Shown here: positions 51,037 to 60,742 of the stretch, one piece after another | Numbering within the stretch: the first letter of the stretch is position 1 | How the letters are laid out: each line of letters starts with the position of its first letter | NCBI RefSeq assembly: GCF_029846255.1 | Contig: NZ_JARVWQ010000002.1 | Span: 992,001-1,056,000 of the forward strand | Length of the DNA: 64,000 bases | Source: Amnibacterium sp. CER49 | GTDB lineage: Bacteria; Actinomycetota; Actinomycetes; Actinomycetales; Microbacteriaceae | Direction of reading: 5' to 3' | Position numbers and translations under genes: made by a program | The notes under the pieces: generated by a model | Told to the model about the DNA's origin: nothing | What the model saw: the letters and a program-made list of their open reading frames with translations, nothing else | The model's database searches: none

Positions 51037-52373
51037 GGCGCCACCACCAGGTCCTGCTGCTCGCCGAGCCGCGAGTCGGGATCGGCGCGGAAGCGCAGCC
51101 GGTCGATGCGCCGCCCGTCGAGGCGCAGCACCTCGAGCACGCCCTGCTCGACGCGGACCGTGTCGCCGACCTTCGGCAGCCGGCCGAGCCGGCTCACGAC
51201 GAAACCGGCCACCGTCTCGTAGAGGCCGCTCTCCGGCACCTGCACGCCCGTCTGGTCCTCGAGCTCGTCGGGTCGCAGGATCCCCGGGAAGGCGAGGGAG
51301 TCGCGGCTGCGGACGACCCCCGCGCGCGTGCGGTCGTGCTCGTCGACGAGATCGCCGACGAGCTCCTCGACCAGGTCCTCGAGGGTGGCGACCCCGGCGG
51401 TGCCGCCGTACTCGTCGAGCACCACGGCCATCTGGTAGCCGCGGCCGCGCAGCTCGCCGAGCAGCGCGTCGAGCGTCATCGTCTCGGGCACCCGCAGCGG
51501 CCGCGTCTCGATCGCGCCGACCGGCACCTCGGCCCGGCGCGGCCGCGGCACCGCCATCGCCTGCTTCACGTGGACGACACCGGCGACGTCGTCGACGCCG
51601 CCCTCGCCGGTGACCGGGAAGCGCGAGAAGCCGGTGCGGCGCGCCATGTCGAGCACGTCGGCGGCGGAGGCGGAGCGGGCGATCGTCGCGAGCCGCGGGC
51701 GCGGGGTCATCACGTCGGCGGCCGTGTGCCCGCTGAAGTTGAGCGAGCGCTCGAGCAGGGTCGCGGTGTCGCGGTCGAGCACGCCCTCGAGCGCGCTCCG
51801 CCGCACGAGCGACGACAGCTCCTGCGCGCTGCGCGCGCCGGAGAGCTCCTCCTTCGGCTCGATGCCGAGCCCGTGCAGCACGAGGTTCGCGGTGCTGTTC
51901 AGCAGCCTCACGGCGGGACGGAACACCGCCGTGAAGCCGACCTGGAACGGCACGACCACCCGCGCCACCGGCAGCGCCGCCGCGAGGGCGAGGTTCTTCG
52001 GCAGCAGCTCGCCGAGGATCATGCTGATCAGGGTGGCGACGAGCAGGCCCGCGATCGCGGCGATCGGCAAGGCGGCCTCGTCCGCGACGCCGAGCGCATG
52101 GAGCGGCGCGGCGATGAGCCCCGACAGGGCCGGCTCGAAGGTGTAGCCCGCGAGCAGCGTGGTGAGCGTGATGCCGAGCTGCGCGCTCGACAGATGCGTC
52201 GACGTGACCTTGAGCGCGCCGATGACGGTGCCGAGCCGCGGCTCGCCCTCACGGCTGCGGGCCTCGAGCTCGGCGCGGTCGAGGTTCACGAGCGAGAACT
52301 CGGCGGCGACGAAGAACCCGGTGCCGACCGTGAGCACGACCCCGATGAGCAGCAGGAGGAGATCGATCACCAT
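51033..52373 (-). CDS. DUF21-CBS-CorC membrane protein
   Basis: 446 residues: a DUF21 membrane domain (about 3-185, with THLSSAQLGITLTTLLAGY and MILGELLPKNLALA), a CBS pair (about 210-340) and a C-terminal CorC/HlyC-type domain (about 360-435). This resembles YhdP/CorC-linked divalent-metal exporters. The two genes at 50002-52373 are tandem paralogs and may form a heteromeric exporter. A TAGACT hexamer about 60 bases upstream of the ATG could be its -10. Confidence 0.88.
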   Translation of the reverse strand: MVIDLLLLLIGVVLTVGTGFFVAAEFSLVNLDRAELEARSREGEPRLGTVIGALKVTSTHLSSAQLGITLTTLLAGYTFEPALSGLIAAPLHALGVADEAALPIAAIAGLLVATLISMILGELLPKNLALAAALPVARVVVPFQVGFTAVFRPAVRLLNSTANLVLHGLGIEPKEELSGARSAQELSSLVRRSALEGVLDRDTATLLERSLNFSGHTAADVMTPRPRLATIARSASAADVLDMARRTGFSRFPVTGEGGVDDVAGVVHVKQAMAVPRPRRAEVPVGAIETRPLRVPETMTLDALLGELRGRGYQMAVVLDEYGGTAGVATLEDLVEELVGDLVDEHDRTRAGVVRSRDSLAFPGILRPDELEDQTGVQVPESGLYETVAGFVVSRLGRLPKVGDTVRVEQGVLEVLRLDGRRIDRLRFRADPDSRLGEQQDLVVAP

Positions 52374-52473
52374 GCGGGGATCGAGTCGTCGAGGTGGATA
52401 GGGGCGGGCCGGTGTCCGTCCATCAGGCCCGCGAGTCTATTCGGAAGCCCTGACGGCGCGCGCCGGGCTCTTC

Positions 52474-52497
52474 GTAGCACTCGCGAGCGAGTGCTAC
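52474..52497 (-). terminator. 11-bp hairpin at guaB1 end, CIRCE-like arms
   Basis: GTAGCACTCGC (52474-52484) and its complement (52487-52497) form a perfect stem around GA. It overlaps the guaB1 stop codon, so the simplest role is a terminator. The arms TAGCACTC and GAGTGCTA equal the CIRCE half-sites, but the spacer is 6 bases, not 9. Confidence 0.6.
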
Positions 52498-53933
52498 CAG
52501 CTCATGGGCAGGGCCTTGCCCTCCTCGTACCCGGACGACGACTGGGTGCCGACCACCGCGCGGTCGTGGAAGGCGTGCGCGTCGGCGGCCCCTGCGTAGG
52601 TGAAGGCGGACCGGACACCCGTCGTGATCATGTCGAGCAGGTCCTCGACGCCCGGCATCTCGGGGTCGACGCGGATGCGCGACGCCGAGATGCCCTCGGC
52701 GAAGAGCTCCTTGCGGGCGAGCTCCCAGCGGTCGCCGCCGCCGAAGCGCGCCTGGACGGCCTTCGTCGACGCCATGCCCCAGCTCTGCTTGAAGAGCGAC
52801 CCGTCGGCGCTGTGCTCGAGCGCGCCGGGCGCCTCGATCGTCCCGGCGAACCAGGAGCCGATCATGACCGAGGCCGCGCCCGCGGCGAGCGCCAGGGCGA
52901 CGTCGCGCGGGTAGCGCACCCCGCCGTCCGCCCAGACCGCCTTGCCGAGGCTCCGGGCCGTCTCGGCGGTCTCGAGCACGGCGGAGAACTGCGGCCGGCC
53001 GACGCCCGTCATCATCCGCGTCGTGCACATGGCCCCCGGGCCGACGCCGACCTTCACGATGTCGGCGCCCGCCTCGACGAGGTCCTGGACCCCGTCGGGG
53101 GTGACCACGTTGCCGGCGACGACGGGCAGCCCGAGCCCCAGCTCGGCGACCCGCTCGACGGCCGCCAGCATGCCCTCCTGGTGCCCGTGCGCCGTGTCGA
53201 GCACGAGCACGTCGACGCCGAGCTCGGCGAAGCGGCGGGCACGCCCGCGGACGTCGCCGTTGATGCCGAGCGCCGCCGCGATCCTCAGGCGGCCCCGGTC
53301 GTCGAGCGCGGGCGAGTAGATCGCGCCGCGCACCGCGCCCCGGCGGCTGACCGTGCCGTCGAGCACGCCGTCGGTGACGACCGGGGCGAAGTCGACCGCC
53401 GCGTCCGTCAGGGCCTCGAAGACGGCGTGCGGCTCCGACACCGACCCGTCGTGGACGTACCCGCCGCCGCGGCGCAGCAGGTCGCCGAGGCGCGCGTCGG
53501 GCAGCGCGGTCGCGAGCCGCACCGCCTCGAGGGCGCCGATGAGCGCACCGCTGCCGTCGACGAGCACGACGCCGTGGCCGGCGACGGGCGGCAGCAGCTC
53601 GAGCGCGTCGGCCACGGTGGCATCGGGGCTCAGCACGAATGGCGACTCCCAGACCGGCGACTGCTCCTTCACCCAGGCGACCGCCTCGGCGAGCTCCGCC
53701 GCGGGGAGGTCCTGCGGCAGGACGCCGATCCCGCCGCGCCGCGCGAGGGTCGCGGCGAGCCTCGGCCCCGTGACCGAGTTCATGTTCGCGGCGACGATCG
53801 GCAGGGTGGCCCCGGTGCCGTCGCCGGGGGCGAGGTCGACGTCCAGACGGCTCGCCACGGCGCTCCGGCCGGGGACGAGGAACACGTCCGAGTAGGTGAG
53901 GTCGTGCGCAGGGCGGGCTGCGAGGAATCGCAT
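52494..53933 (-). CDS. guaB1: GuaB1-type IMP dehydrogenase-related protein (GMP reductase)
   Basis: A 479-residue TIM-barrel protein with an inserted CBS pair (about 95-205). GPGAMCTTRMMTGVGRPQ carries the active-site Cys in the form typical of GuaB1. VKVGVGPGAM, WADGGVRYPRD and the short C-terminal flap also fit. GuaB1 of mycobacteria has been shown to act as a GMP reductase converting GMP to IMP. The ATG at 53933 follows TACCGT by 7 bases. It is divergent from kgd. Confidence 0.92.
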   Translation of the reverse strand: MRFLAARPAHDLTYSDVFLVPGRSAVASRLDVDLAPGDGTGATLPIVAANMNSVTGPRLAATLARRGGIGVLPQDLPAAELAEAVAWVKEQSPVWESPFVLSPDATVADALELLPPVAGHGVVLVDGSGALIGALEAVRLATALPDARLGDLLRRGGGYVHDGSVSEPHAVFEALTDAAVDFAPVVTDGVLDGTVSRRGAVRGAIYSPALDDRGRLRIAAALGINGDVRGRARRFAELGVDVLVLDTAHGHQEGMLAAVERVAELGLGLPVVAGNVVTPDGVQDLVEAGADIVKVGVGPGAMCTTRMMTGVGRPQFSAVLETAETARSLGKAVWADGGVRYPRDVALALAAGAASVMIGSWFAGTIEAPGALEHSADGSLFKQSWGMASTKAVQARFGGGDRWELARKELFAEGISASRIRVDPEMPGVEDLLDMITTGVRSAFTYAGAADAHAFHDRAVVGTQSSSGYEEGKALPMSW

Positions 53934-53940
53934 GTCCGAA

Positions 53941-53946
53941 ACGGTA
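53941..53946 (-). promoter_or_regulatory. -10 hexamer (TACCGT) of guaB1
   Basis: TACCGT on the minus strand ends 7 bases before the ATG at 53933. Confidence 0.5.
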
Positions 53947-54033
53947 TCCGTGCACCGGGTGCCGCGGAGGATCGGGCGTACCCTCGTGTACCGCGGAACG
54001 TGCAAGCATCGCGACGGAAGTGGGCCGAATACC

Positions 54034-57000
54034 GTGTCGAGCCAGTTGACCGGAACCGAGGAGGGCGCCGGAGCAGAGTTCGGCGCGAACGAGTGGCTCG
54101 TGGACGAGCTCTACGAGCGGTTCGTCCAGGACCGGAACTCGGTGGACCGCTCGTGGTGGCCGGTGCTCGAGGCGTACCACCCGGTCGACGCCGACGCCGT
54201 GCTCACGGCGCACGAGGTCGACGTGCCCGCGACGCCGGAGGCGCCGGCCGCCGAGGCGCCTGAGGCCGCGGCGGCAGCGCCCGCTCCGACGGCACCCGCT
54301 CCGACGGCACCCGCTCCGACGGCCGAGCAGCCGGAGCCCGCCCCGGCCGAGCCGAAGCCGGCCCCGGCCCCGGCCCCGGCCCCGGCCCCGGCCCCGGCCG
54401 CGAGTCGCGCCCCGTCGCGCACCTCGTCCGGCCCGAAGCAGCAGGCGATCCCTGCCGACGCGCCGACGCCGGCGTCGCCGTCCGGCATGCCGTCGGACGA
54501 CGTGGTCACGCCGCTGCGCGGCATGGCGAAGACCCTCGCGACGAACATGGACGCGTCGCTCACGATCCCGACCGCGACGAGCGTGCGGACGATCCCGGCG
54601 AAGCTGATGATCGACAACCGCATCGTCATCAACAACCACCTGCGTCGCGCCCGCGGCGGCAAGGTGAGCTTCACCCACATCATCGGTTACGCGCTCGTCA
54701 AGGCGCTCGCCGAGTTCCCGAGCCAGAACGTGCACTACGCCGAGGTCGACGGCAAGCCGTCGGTCGTGCAGCCGGGCCACGTGAACCTCGGCCTCGCGAT
54801 CGACCTGCCGAAGCCCGACGGCACCCGCGCGCTGCTCGTGCCGAGCATCAAGCGCGCCGAGACGATGACCTTCGCCGAGTTCGTCGGCGCCTACGACGAG
54901 CTCGTCCGGAAGGCGCGGGCGAACAAGCTCACCGCCGAGGACTTCGGGGGCACCACCCTGTCGCTGACGAACCCGGGCGGCATCGGCACCGTGCACTCGG
55001 TGCCCCGCCTCATGGGCGGCCAGGGCTGCATCATCGGCGCCGGCGCGCTCGAGTACCCGGCCGAGTTCCAGGGCGCGAGCGAGCGCACCCTCGTCGACCT
55101 CGGCATCAGCAAGACGATCACGCTCACGTCGACCTACGACCACCGGGTCATCCAGGGCGCGGGCTCGGGCGAGTTCCTGAAGATCGTGCACCGGCTCCTG
55201 ATCGGCGAGGAGCGCTTCTACGAGGACATCTTCGCCGCGCTCCGCGTGCCGTCCGACCCCATCCACTGGGCGCAGGACATCAACGTCGACGTCTCCGACC
55301 AGATCAGCAAGACGGCGCGGGTGCAGGAGATCATCAACGCCTACCGGGTGCGCGGGCACCTGCTCGCCGATGTCGACCCGCTCGTCTACCAGCAGCGGTC
55401 GCACCCCGACCTCGACATCCGCAACCACGGGCTCACGTTCTGGGACCTCGACCGCGAGTTCGTGGTGGGCGGCTTCGGCGACAAGCGCTCCATGCGGCTG
55501 CGCGACGTGCTCGGCCTCCTCCGCGACACGTACTGCCGGACCGTCGGCATCGAGTACATGCACATCCAGGACCCCGAGCAGCGCGCGTGGTTCCAGGAGC
55601 ACCTCGAGCGGCCGTACAAGAAGCCGACGCACACCGAGCAGATGCGCATCCTCAGCAAGCTGAACCAGGCCGAGGCGTTCGAGACGTTCCTCCAGACGAA
55701 GTACGTCGGCCAGAAGCGGTTCAGCCTCGAGGGCTCCGAGAGCCTCATCTCGCTGCTCGACACGGTGCTGCAGCGCGCCACCGAGGCCGACGCCCTCGAC
55801 GCCGCCGCGCTCGGCATGGCGCACCGCGGCCGCCTCAACGTGCTGACGAACATCTGCGGCAAGACCTACGGGCAGATCTTCCGCGAGTTCGAGGGCACGC
55901 AGGACCCGAAGACGGTCCACGGCTCCGGCGACGTGAAGTACCACCTCGGCACCTCCGGCGAGTACGTCTCCGCCACCGGCGCGACCCTGCCGATCACCCT
56001 CGCGGCGAACCCGTCGCACCTCGAGACCGTCGACGCGGTGCTCGAGGGCATCGTGCGCGCGAAGCAGGACCGCGACCCCGTCGCGAGCTTCCGCGTGCTG
56101 CCGCTGCTCATCCACGGCGACGCGGCGATGGCCGGCCAGGGCGTCGTCGTCGAGGTGCTGCAGATGTCGCAGCTGCGCGGGTTCCGCACGGGCGGCACGA
56201 TCCACATCGTGGTGAACAACCAGATCGGCTTCACCACACCGCCCAAGGACTCGCGCTCGTCCGTCTACGCGACCGACGTGGCGAAGACGATCCAGGCGCC
56301 CGTGCTCCACGTGAACGGTGACGACCCGGAGGCCGTCGCCCGCGTCGCCGAGACGGCGTTCGCGTACCGCCAGCGGTTCCACCGCGACGTCGTCATCGAC
56401 CTCGTCTGCTACCGCCGGCGCGGCCACAACGAGGGCGACGACCCGTCGATGACGCAGCCGCTCATGTACAACCTCATCGAGGCGAAGCGCAGCGTCCGCA
56501 AGCTCTACACCGAGGCCCTCGTCGGCCGCGGCGACATCACGCAGGAGGTCTACGACGAGGCGCACCGCGACTTCCAGTCGCGGCTCGAGAACGCCTTCGC
56601 CGAGACCCACGCGGCGCAGACGCAGGGCGGCGCACCCGTGCAGGCGCAGCAGCCCGACGCCGACGCCGACCACGTCGCCGACCTCGAGATGCCGAAGTCG
56701 CAGCAGGGCGACGACGAGGTCGTCGAGCCGGAGACGACTGGCGTGCCGATCGAGGTCGTGCAGCGCGTCGGCGACGCGTTCGACGACGCGCCCGAGGGCT
56801 TCACGGTGCACCCGAAGCTGCAGCAGGTGCTGAAGCGCCGCGTCGAGATGACCCGCACCGGCGGGATCGACTGGGCCTTCGGCGAGCTGCTCGCGTTCGG
56901 CAGCCTGCTGCTCGAGGGGACGCCCGTGCGCCTCGTCGGCCAGGACAGCGGCCGCGGCACCTTCGTGCAGCGCCACGCGGTGCTCCACGACCGGGCGTCC

Positions 57001-57891
57001 GGCGCCGAGTGGACGCCGCTCGACAACCTCTCGGACGACCAGGCGAAGTTCTGGATCTACGACTCGCTGCTCAGCGAGTACGCGGCGATGGGCTTCGAGT
57101 ACGGCTACTCCGTCGAGCGCCCCGACGCGCTCGTCGCCTGGGAGGCGCAGTTCGGCGACTTCGCGAACGGCGCGCAGAGCGTCATCGACGAGTACATCTC
57201 GTCCTCGGAGCAGAAGTGGGGCCAGCGGTCGAGCGTCGTGCTGCTGCTCCCCCACGGCTACGAGGGACAGGGGCCGGACCACTCGTCGGCCCGGATCGAG
57301 CGCTACCTGCAGCTCGCCGCGCAGCGCAACATGACGATCGCGCAGCCGTCCACGCCCGCGTCGTACTTCCACCTGCTGCGGCGCCAGGCCTATGCACGGC
57401 CCCGTCGCCCGCTCGTCGTCTTCACGCCGAAGTCGATGCTGCGGCTGCGCGGCGCGACGAGCGGCGTCGACGACTTCACGTCGGGCCGCTTCGAACCGGT
57501 CATCGACGACGCCCGCATCGAGGACCGCGGCGCCGTCGACCGCATCGTGCTGCACAGCGGCAAGATCCACTACGACCTGCTCGCCGAGGCGCAGAAGCGC
57601 AACGACCTGCGCACCGCGCTCGTGCGGGTCGAGCAGTACTACCCCGTCCCACGGAAGGAGCTGCTCGACCTCGTCGGCTCCTACCCGGAGCACGCCGAGA
57701 TCGTCTGGGCGCAGGACGAGCCGGCGAACCAGGGCGCCGCACCGTTCGTGACGCTGCAGGCGTTCGCGACGCCGTACGTGAACCGGCTCCGCATCATCTC
57801 GCGGCCCGCGTCGGCGTCACCGGCGGTCGGCTCGGCCAAGCGGCACGCGGCCGAGCAGGCGGAGCTCGTCGAGCGGGTGTTCGCCAGGTAG
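54034..57891 (+). CDS. kgd: multifunctional 2-oxoglutarate decarboxylase/dehydrogenase E1-E2 (Kgd)
   Basis: A 1285-residue TCA-cycle enzyme combining an E2-like acyltransferase core with a thiamine-dependent E1. An N-terminal segment (1-50, EFGANEWLVDELYERFVQDR) is followed by an Ala/Pro linker (about 65-130), the acyltransferase domain (about 160-390, catalytic STYDH370RVIQGAG) and the E1 part (about 400-1285). The E1 part has GMAHRGRLNVL, HLGTSGEYVS, GDAAMAGQG and NNQIGFTTPP (thiamine site) and DSGRGTFVQRH. No lipoyl domain is present, as in actinobacterial Kgd/OdhA. Start GTG at 54034. It is usually controlled by an FHA-domain protein (OdhI/GarA), which is not in this window. Confidence 0.95.
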   Translation: MSSQLTGTEEGAGAEFGANEWLVDELYERFVQDRNSVDRSWWPVLEAYHPVDADAVLTAHEVDVPATPEAPAAEAPEAAAAAPAPTAPAPTAPAPTAEQPEPAPAEPKPAPAPAPAPAPAPAASRAPSRTSSGPKQQAIPADAPTPASPSGMPSDDVVTPLRGMAKTLATNMDASLTIPTATSVRTIPAKLMIDNRIVINNHLRRARGGKVSFTHIIGYALVKALAEFPSQNVHYAEVDGKPSVVQPGHVNLGLAIDLPKPDGTRALLVPSIKRAETMTFAEFVGAYDELVRKARANKLTAEDFGGTTLSLTNPGGIGTVHSVPRLMGGQGCIIGAGALEYPAEFQGASERTLVDLGISKTITLTSTYDHRVIQGAGSGEFLKIVHRLLIGEERFYEDIFAALRVPSDPIHWAQDINVDVSDQISKTARVQEIINAYRVRGHLLADVDPLVYQQRSHPDLDIRNHGLTFWDLDREFVVGGFGDKRSMRLRDVLGLLRDTYCRTVGIEYMHIQDPEQRAWFQEHLERPYKKPTHTEQMRILSKLNQAEAFETFLQTKYVGQKRFSLEGSESLISLLDTVLQRATEADALDAAALGMAHRGRLNVLTNICGKTYGQIFREFEGTQDPKTVHGSGDVKYHLGTSGEYVSATGATLPITLAANPSHLETVDAVLEGIVRAKQDRDPVASFRVLPLLIHGDAAMAGQGVVVEVLQMSQLRGFRTGGTIHIVVNNQIGFTTPPKDSRSSVYATDVAKTIQAPVLHVNGDDPEAVARVAETAFAYRQRFHRDVVIDLVCYRRRGHNEGDDPSMTQPLMYNLIEAKRSVRKLYTEALVGRGDITQEVYDEAHRDFQSRLENAFAETHAAQTQGGAPVQAQQPDADADHVADLEMPKSQQGDDEVVEPETTGVPIEVVQRVGDAFDDAPEGFTVHPKLQQVLKRRVEMTRTGGIDWAFGELLAFGSLLLEGTPVRLVGQDSGRGTFVQRHAVLHDRASGAEWTPLDNLSDDQAKFWIYDSLLSEYAAMGFEYGYSVERPDALVAWEAQFGDFANGAQSVIDEYISSSEQKWGQRSSVVLLLPHGYEGQGPDHSSARIERYLQLAAQRNMTIAQPSTPASYFHLLRRQAYARPRRPLVVFTPKSMLRLRGATSGVDDFTSGRFEPVIDDARIEDRGAVDRIVLHSGKIHYDLLAEAQKRNDLRTALVRVEQYYPVPRKELLDLVGSYPEHAEIVWAQDEPANQGAAPFVTLQAFATPYVNRLRIISRPASASPAVGSAKRHAAEQAELVERVFAR
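54271..54402. repeat. in-frame simple repeats in kgd linker
   Basis: Three 15-bp copies of CCCGCTCCGACGGCA-type sequence (about 54278-54323) and six tandem CCCCGG hexamers (54362-54397) encode APTAP and AP units. Unit lengths are multiples of three, so expansion changes linker length, not frame. Confidence 0.85.
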
Positions 57892-57908
57892 GGCTCAGGA
57901 TCCGGCGA

Positions 57909-57951
57909 GGGCCGGGTGCTGGACTCCCCTTCGGGGAGCGGCACCCGGCCC
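57909..57951 (+). terminator. strong terminator after kgd
   Basis: An 11-bp outer stem (57909-57919 with 57941-57951) and a nested 6-bp inner stem (57924-57929 with 57933-57938) form one long hairpin 18 bases after the kgd stop. It is followed by TTCCCGTTCC. Confidence 0.85.
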
Positions 57952-57976
57952 TTCCCGTTCCTACGCAGGAGGCGCG

Positions 57977-58174
57977 ATGCAGGTCCCGAGGTCGACGATC
58001 GTCGAGCTGCTGCGCAGCCGCGGTCAGGACGGGCTCGCCGCGCAGGCGGAGCAGCACCTGCCGGAGCAGGTCGACACCCAGCAGCTCGCGGCGACGCTGC
58101 AGCGGCTCGGCATCGACGTGCCGGCGCTGCTGTCGCGCCTGCCCGGCCCGCTCAGGGCGTTCCTGGAGCGCTAG
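57977..58174 (+). CDS. small conserved hypothetical protein (65 aa)
   Basis: A 65-residue helical protein (MQVPRSTIVELLRSRGQDGL, then PEQVDTQQLAATLQRLGID). It has no Cys or membrane segment. GGAGG is 5 bases before the ATG at 57977, which strongly supports translation. Similar small proteins are known in Microbacteriaceae-like genomes, to my memory without function. The stop lies 12 bases from the stop of the convergent rsrA-like gene. Confidence 0.75.
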   Translation: MQVPRSTIVELLRSRGQDGLAAQAEQHLPEQVDTQQLAATLQRLGIDVPALLSRLPGPLRAFLER

Positions 58175-58186
58175 CCGGCCTGCTGG

Positions 58187-58429
58187 TCAGTCGTGGACCG
58201 TGATGAGGCGCAGGCGGGTGACGACCTGCTCGCGCAGCGTCTCGGGCGCCGTGTCGCGGCACGCGCGCTTGACCGCCTCGGTGAGCACCACGCCGATGCG
58301 GTGCTCCTCCGCGCAGTCGACGCAGCCCGACATGTGCTCGGTGATGTCGGCGTACTCCACACGGTTCAGCTCGTGGTGGAGGTACTCCTCGAGGTCCCGC
58401 TTGGCCTTCTCGCAGCCGCAGTCCGTCAT
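58187..58429 (-). CDS. rsrA: zinc-binding anti-sigma factor (RsrA type)
   Basis: An 80-residue ZAS anti-sigma factor. Cys6, His32, Cys36 and Cys39 have the same spacing as the zinc ligands Cys11, His37, Cys41 and Cys44 of Streptomyces RsrA. In RsrA these bind zinc and form a disulfide under thiol stress that releases SigR. Here H32-x3-C36-x2-C39 is HMSGCVDC. The ATG at 58429 overlaps the sigma gene stop by 4 bases (ATGA). Confidence 0.9.
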   Translation of the reverse strand: MTDCGCEKAKRDLEEYLHHELNRVEYADITEHMSGCVDCAEEHRIGVVLTEAVKRACRDTAPETLREQVVTRLRLITVHD

Positions 58430-59292
58430 GGCGTCGTTGCCCCTTTCCGCGTCGAGGTGGCGCGGCGGGACACGGCACCCATCGAGATGCCCCGCTCCTC
58501 CGCGTACCCGGTCAGTCGGTCCCGGAGCAGGCGGCGGCCGCGGTGGAGGCGGCTCATCACGGTGCCCACGGGCGTCTTCATGATGTCGGCGATCTCCTGG
58601 TACGAGAAGCCCTCGACATCGGCGAGGTAGACCGCGAGCCGGAAGTCCTCCGGGATGGACTGCAGCGCGTCCTTCACGGTCGAGTCCGGCAGGTGATCGA
58701 TCGCCTCGGCCTCGGCGGAGCGCGACACCCGCGACGCGGAGGTCGTGGAGACCGCCTCGCCGAGCTGCCAGTCCTCGAGGTCGTCGATGGTGTTCTTGTA
58801 CGGGTCCCGCTGCTTCTTCCGGTAGCTGTTGATGAACGTGTTCGTCAGGATCCGGTACAGCCAGGCCTTCAGGTTCGTGCCCTGCTGGAACTGACGGAAG
58901 GCGCTGAACGCCTTCACGTACGTCTCCTGGACGAGGTCCTGCGCGTCGGCCGGGTTGCGGGTCATGCGCATGCCCGCGGCGTACAGCTGGTCGAGGTACG
59001 GCAGCGCCTGCTGCTCGAAGAGCGCGCGCAGCTGGCGGTCGTCGGGCGCCGCGTCCTCGAGGGACTCCTCGATGGTCGCCTCGGCGTCGTCCTCGCGGAC
59101 GGCCTCGTCCATGGGCTCCGACTCGCTCTCCGTGCCCTCGCCGAGGTCGTCCTCGTCGTCGTCCTCGGGCTCGAGCTCGTCGCCGCGGCGGTCGAACCGC
59201 TCGTCGGCCTCGTCGGCCTCGTCCTCGGGGGGACGCGTCGCGTCGTCCTCGAGACGGGGCAGCCGGTCGGGACGGTCGGCGGGGAGGGACAT
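58426..59292 (-). CDS. sigR: ECF sigma factor (SigR/SigH type)
   Basis: A 288-residue ECF sigma. An acidic N-terminal extension of about 90 residues (rich in Asp/Glu) is followed by region 2 ([36 protein letters not shown]) and region 4 ([37 protein letters not shown]). This is the SigR/SigH group controlling thiol-redox and heat stress. I chose ATG at 59292 because TACACT lies 8 bases before it. An ATG at 59376 would add 28 residues. The rsrA gene follows with ATGA overlap. Confidence 0.9.
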   Translation of the reverse strand: MSLPADRPDRLPRLEDDATRPPEDEADEADERFDRRGDELEPEDDDEDDLGEGTESESEPMDEAVREDDAEATIEESLEDAAPDDRQLRALFEQQALPYLDQLYAAGMRMTRNPADAQDLVQETYVKAFSAFRQFQQGTNLKAWLYRILTNTFINSYRKKQRDPYKNTIDDLEDWQLGEAVSTTSASRVSRSAEAEAIDHLPDSTVKDALQSIPEDFRLAVYLADVEGFSYQEIADIMKTPVGTVMSRLHRGRRLLRDRLTGYAEERGISMGAVSRRATSTRKGATTP

Positions 59293-59300
59293 GGGGTCGA

Positions 59301-59306
59301 AGTGTA
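59301..59306 (-). promoter_or_regulatory. -10 hexamer (TACACT) of sigR
   Basis: TACACT on the minus strand ends 8 bases before the ATG at 59292. I found no SigR-type GGAAT/GTT pair immediately upstream. Confidence 0.4.
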
Positions 59307-59421
59307 GTTCGGAGGCCCACGGCTCCCCCGGGAGCAGCGGCGGGAGGAGCGGACGCTCGAGCAGCGCTTCGGCCATGCGTCGTCCCCTTCCCGTGCCTCT
59401 CGCCGGGCACCCCGCCCGTCC

Positions 59422-59427
59422 TAGGCT
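59422..59427 (+). promoter_or_regulatory. -10 hexamer (TAGGCT) of aroA
   Basis: TAGGCT ends 7 bases before the ATG at 59435. Confidence 0.5.
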
Positions 59428-59434
59428 GGAACCG

Positions 59435-60742
59435 ATGCCGGCGCAGACCTATTCCGAGAAGTCCTGGGCGGCGCCGGGGGCCCAGGCGCCGCTCGACGCG
59501 ACGGTGCGCCTGCCGGGCTCGAAGAGCCTCACGAACCGCGAGCTCGTGCTCGCGGCGCTCGCCGCCGGCCCGTCCCGGCTCGGGCGCCCGCTCGTCGCGC
59601 GTGACACCGCGCTCATGGTCGACGCGCTCGTCGCGCTCGGCACGAGCATCGAGCACGACGGCGACGACCTCGTCGTCACGCCGGGACCGCTGCGCGGCGA
59701 CACGCAGGTCGACTGCGGCCTGGCCGGGACGCTCATGCGCTTCCTGCCGCCGCTCGCCGCGCTGGCGTCCGGTCCGGTGCGCTTCGACGGGGACGAGCGG
59801 GCCCGGGCCCGGCCGATGGCCGAGACCGTCGGCTCCCTGCGGGCGCTCGGCGTCGAGGTCGACGACGACGGCCGCGGCACGCTCCCCTTCACCGTGCGCG
59901 GTAGCGGGGCGGTCGACGGCGGCGAGGTGGTGCTCGACGCGTCGCGCTCGAGCCAGTTCGTGTCGGGGCTGCTGCTCGTCGGCGCCCGCTTCGCCCGCGG
60001 GCTCACCGTCCAGCACCGCGGCGGCGCCCTGCCCTCGCTCCCCCACATCGCCATGACCGTCGACGTGCTCGCCCGGCGCGGGGTGCGCGTCACGAGCGAC
60101 GTCGCCGCCGCCCGCTGGACCGTCGAACCGGGGCCGATCGCCCCCCGCGACGTCGTCGTCGAGCCGGACCTCTCGAACGCCGCGCCCTTCCTCGCCGCGG
60201 CGCTCGTGGCGGGCGGCCGGGTCGCCGTGCCCGACTGGCCCGAGCGCACCACGCAGGTCGGCGATCGGCTCCGCGAGTGGCTGCCGGCGTTCGGGGCCCG
60301 GGTGTCCCGTGCCGCGGGCGCGCTCGTCGTCGAGGCCGGCGGCGTCCGCGCGGCGCCGCTGCGCGCGGTCGACCTCGACCTCGGCGAGGGCGGCGAGCTC
60401 GCCCCGACGCTCGTCGGGCTCGCCGCTTTCGCCGACGGGCCGAGCAGGTTCACCGGCATCGGGCACCTCCGCGGGCACGAGACCGATCGCCTCGCCGCGC
60501 TCGCCGCCGAGCTCACCGCCCTCGGGGCGGCGACCGAGGAGACCGAGGACGGCCTCGTCGTGACGCCGGGTCCGCTCGCGGCGACCGACCGGCCGTGGGG
60601 CGCCTACGGCGACCACCGCATGGCGACGACCGGGGCCCTGCTCGGCCTCGCGGTGCCGGGCGTGGTGGTCGACGACGTGACGACGACCGCGAAGACGCTG
60701 CCGGGCTTCGCGGCGCTCTGGGAGCGGATGCTGCGCGCGTGA
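59435..60742 (+). CDS. aroA: 3-phosphoshikimate 1-carboxyvinyltransferase (EPSP synthase)
   Basis: A 435-residue shikimate-pathway enzyme. [20 protein letters not shown] contains the first PEP/S3P-binding Lys, [14 protein letters not shown] and [14 protein letters not shown] are core boxes, and [12 protein letters not shown] is the C-terminal signature. The first box reads LAGTLMR where many enzymes have NAGTAMR. The start is a leaderless ATG at 59435. It overlaps rsgA by GTGA. Confidence 0.95.
   Translation: MPAQTYSEKSWAAPGAQAPLDATVRLPGSKSLTNRELVLAALAAGPSRLGRPLVARDTALMVDALVALGTSIEHDGDDLVVTPGPLRGDTQVDCGLAGTLMRFLPPLAALASGPVRFDGDERARARPMAETVGSLRALGVEVDDDGRGTLPFTVRGSGAVDGGEVVLDASRSSQFVSGLLLVGARFARGLTVQHRGGALPSLPHIAMTVDVLARRGVRVTSDVAAARWTVEPGPIAPRDVVVEPDLSNAAPFLAAALVAGGRVAVPDWPERTTQVGDRLREWLPAFGARVSRAAGALVVEAGGVRAAPLRAVDLDLGEGGELAPTLVGLAAFADGPSRFTGIGHLRGHETDRLAALAAELTALGAATEETEDGLVVTPGPLAATDRPWGAYGDHRMATTGALLGLAVPGVVVDDVTTTAKTLPGFAALWERMLRA

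Noticed and set aside
54362-54397. CCCCGG hexamer tract as a phase-variation switch
   Set aside because: The unit is a multiple of three, so slippage cannot turn the gene on or off.
52423-57693. A 5.2-kb open frame on the minus strand opposite kgd and the DUF21/guaB1 region
   Set aside because: It is antisense to clearly conserved genes and its translation is low-complexity Arg/Leu/Val/Glu typical of frame shadows in GC-rich DNA.
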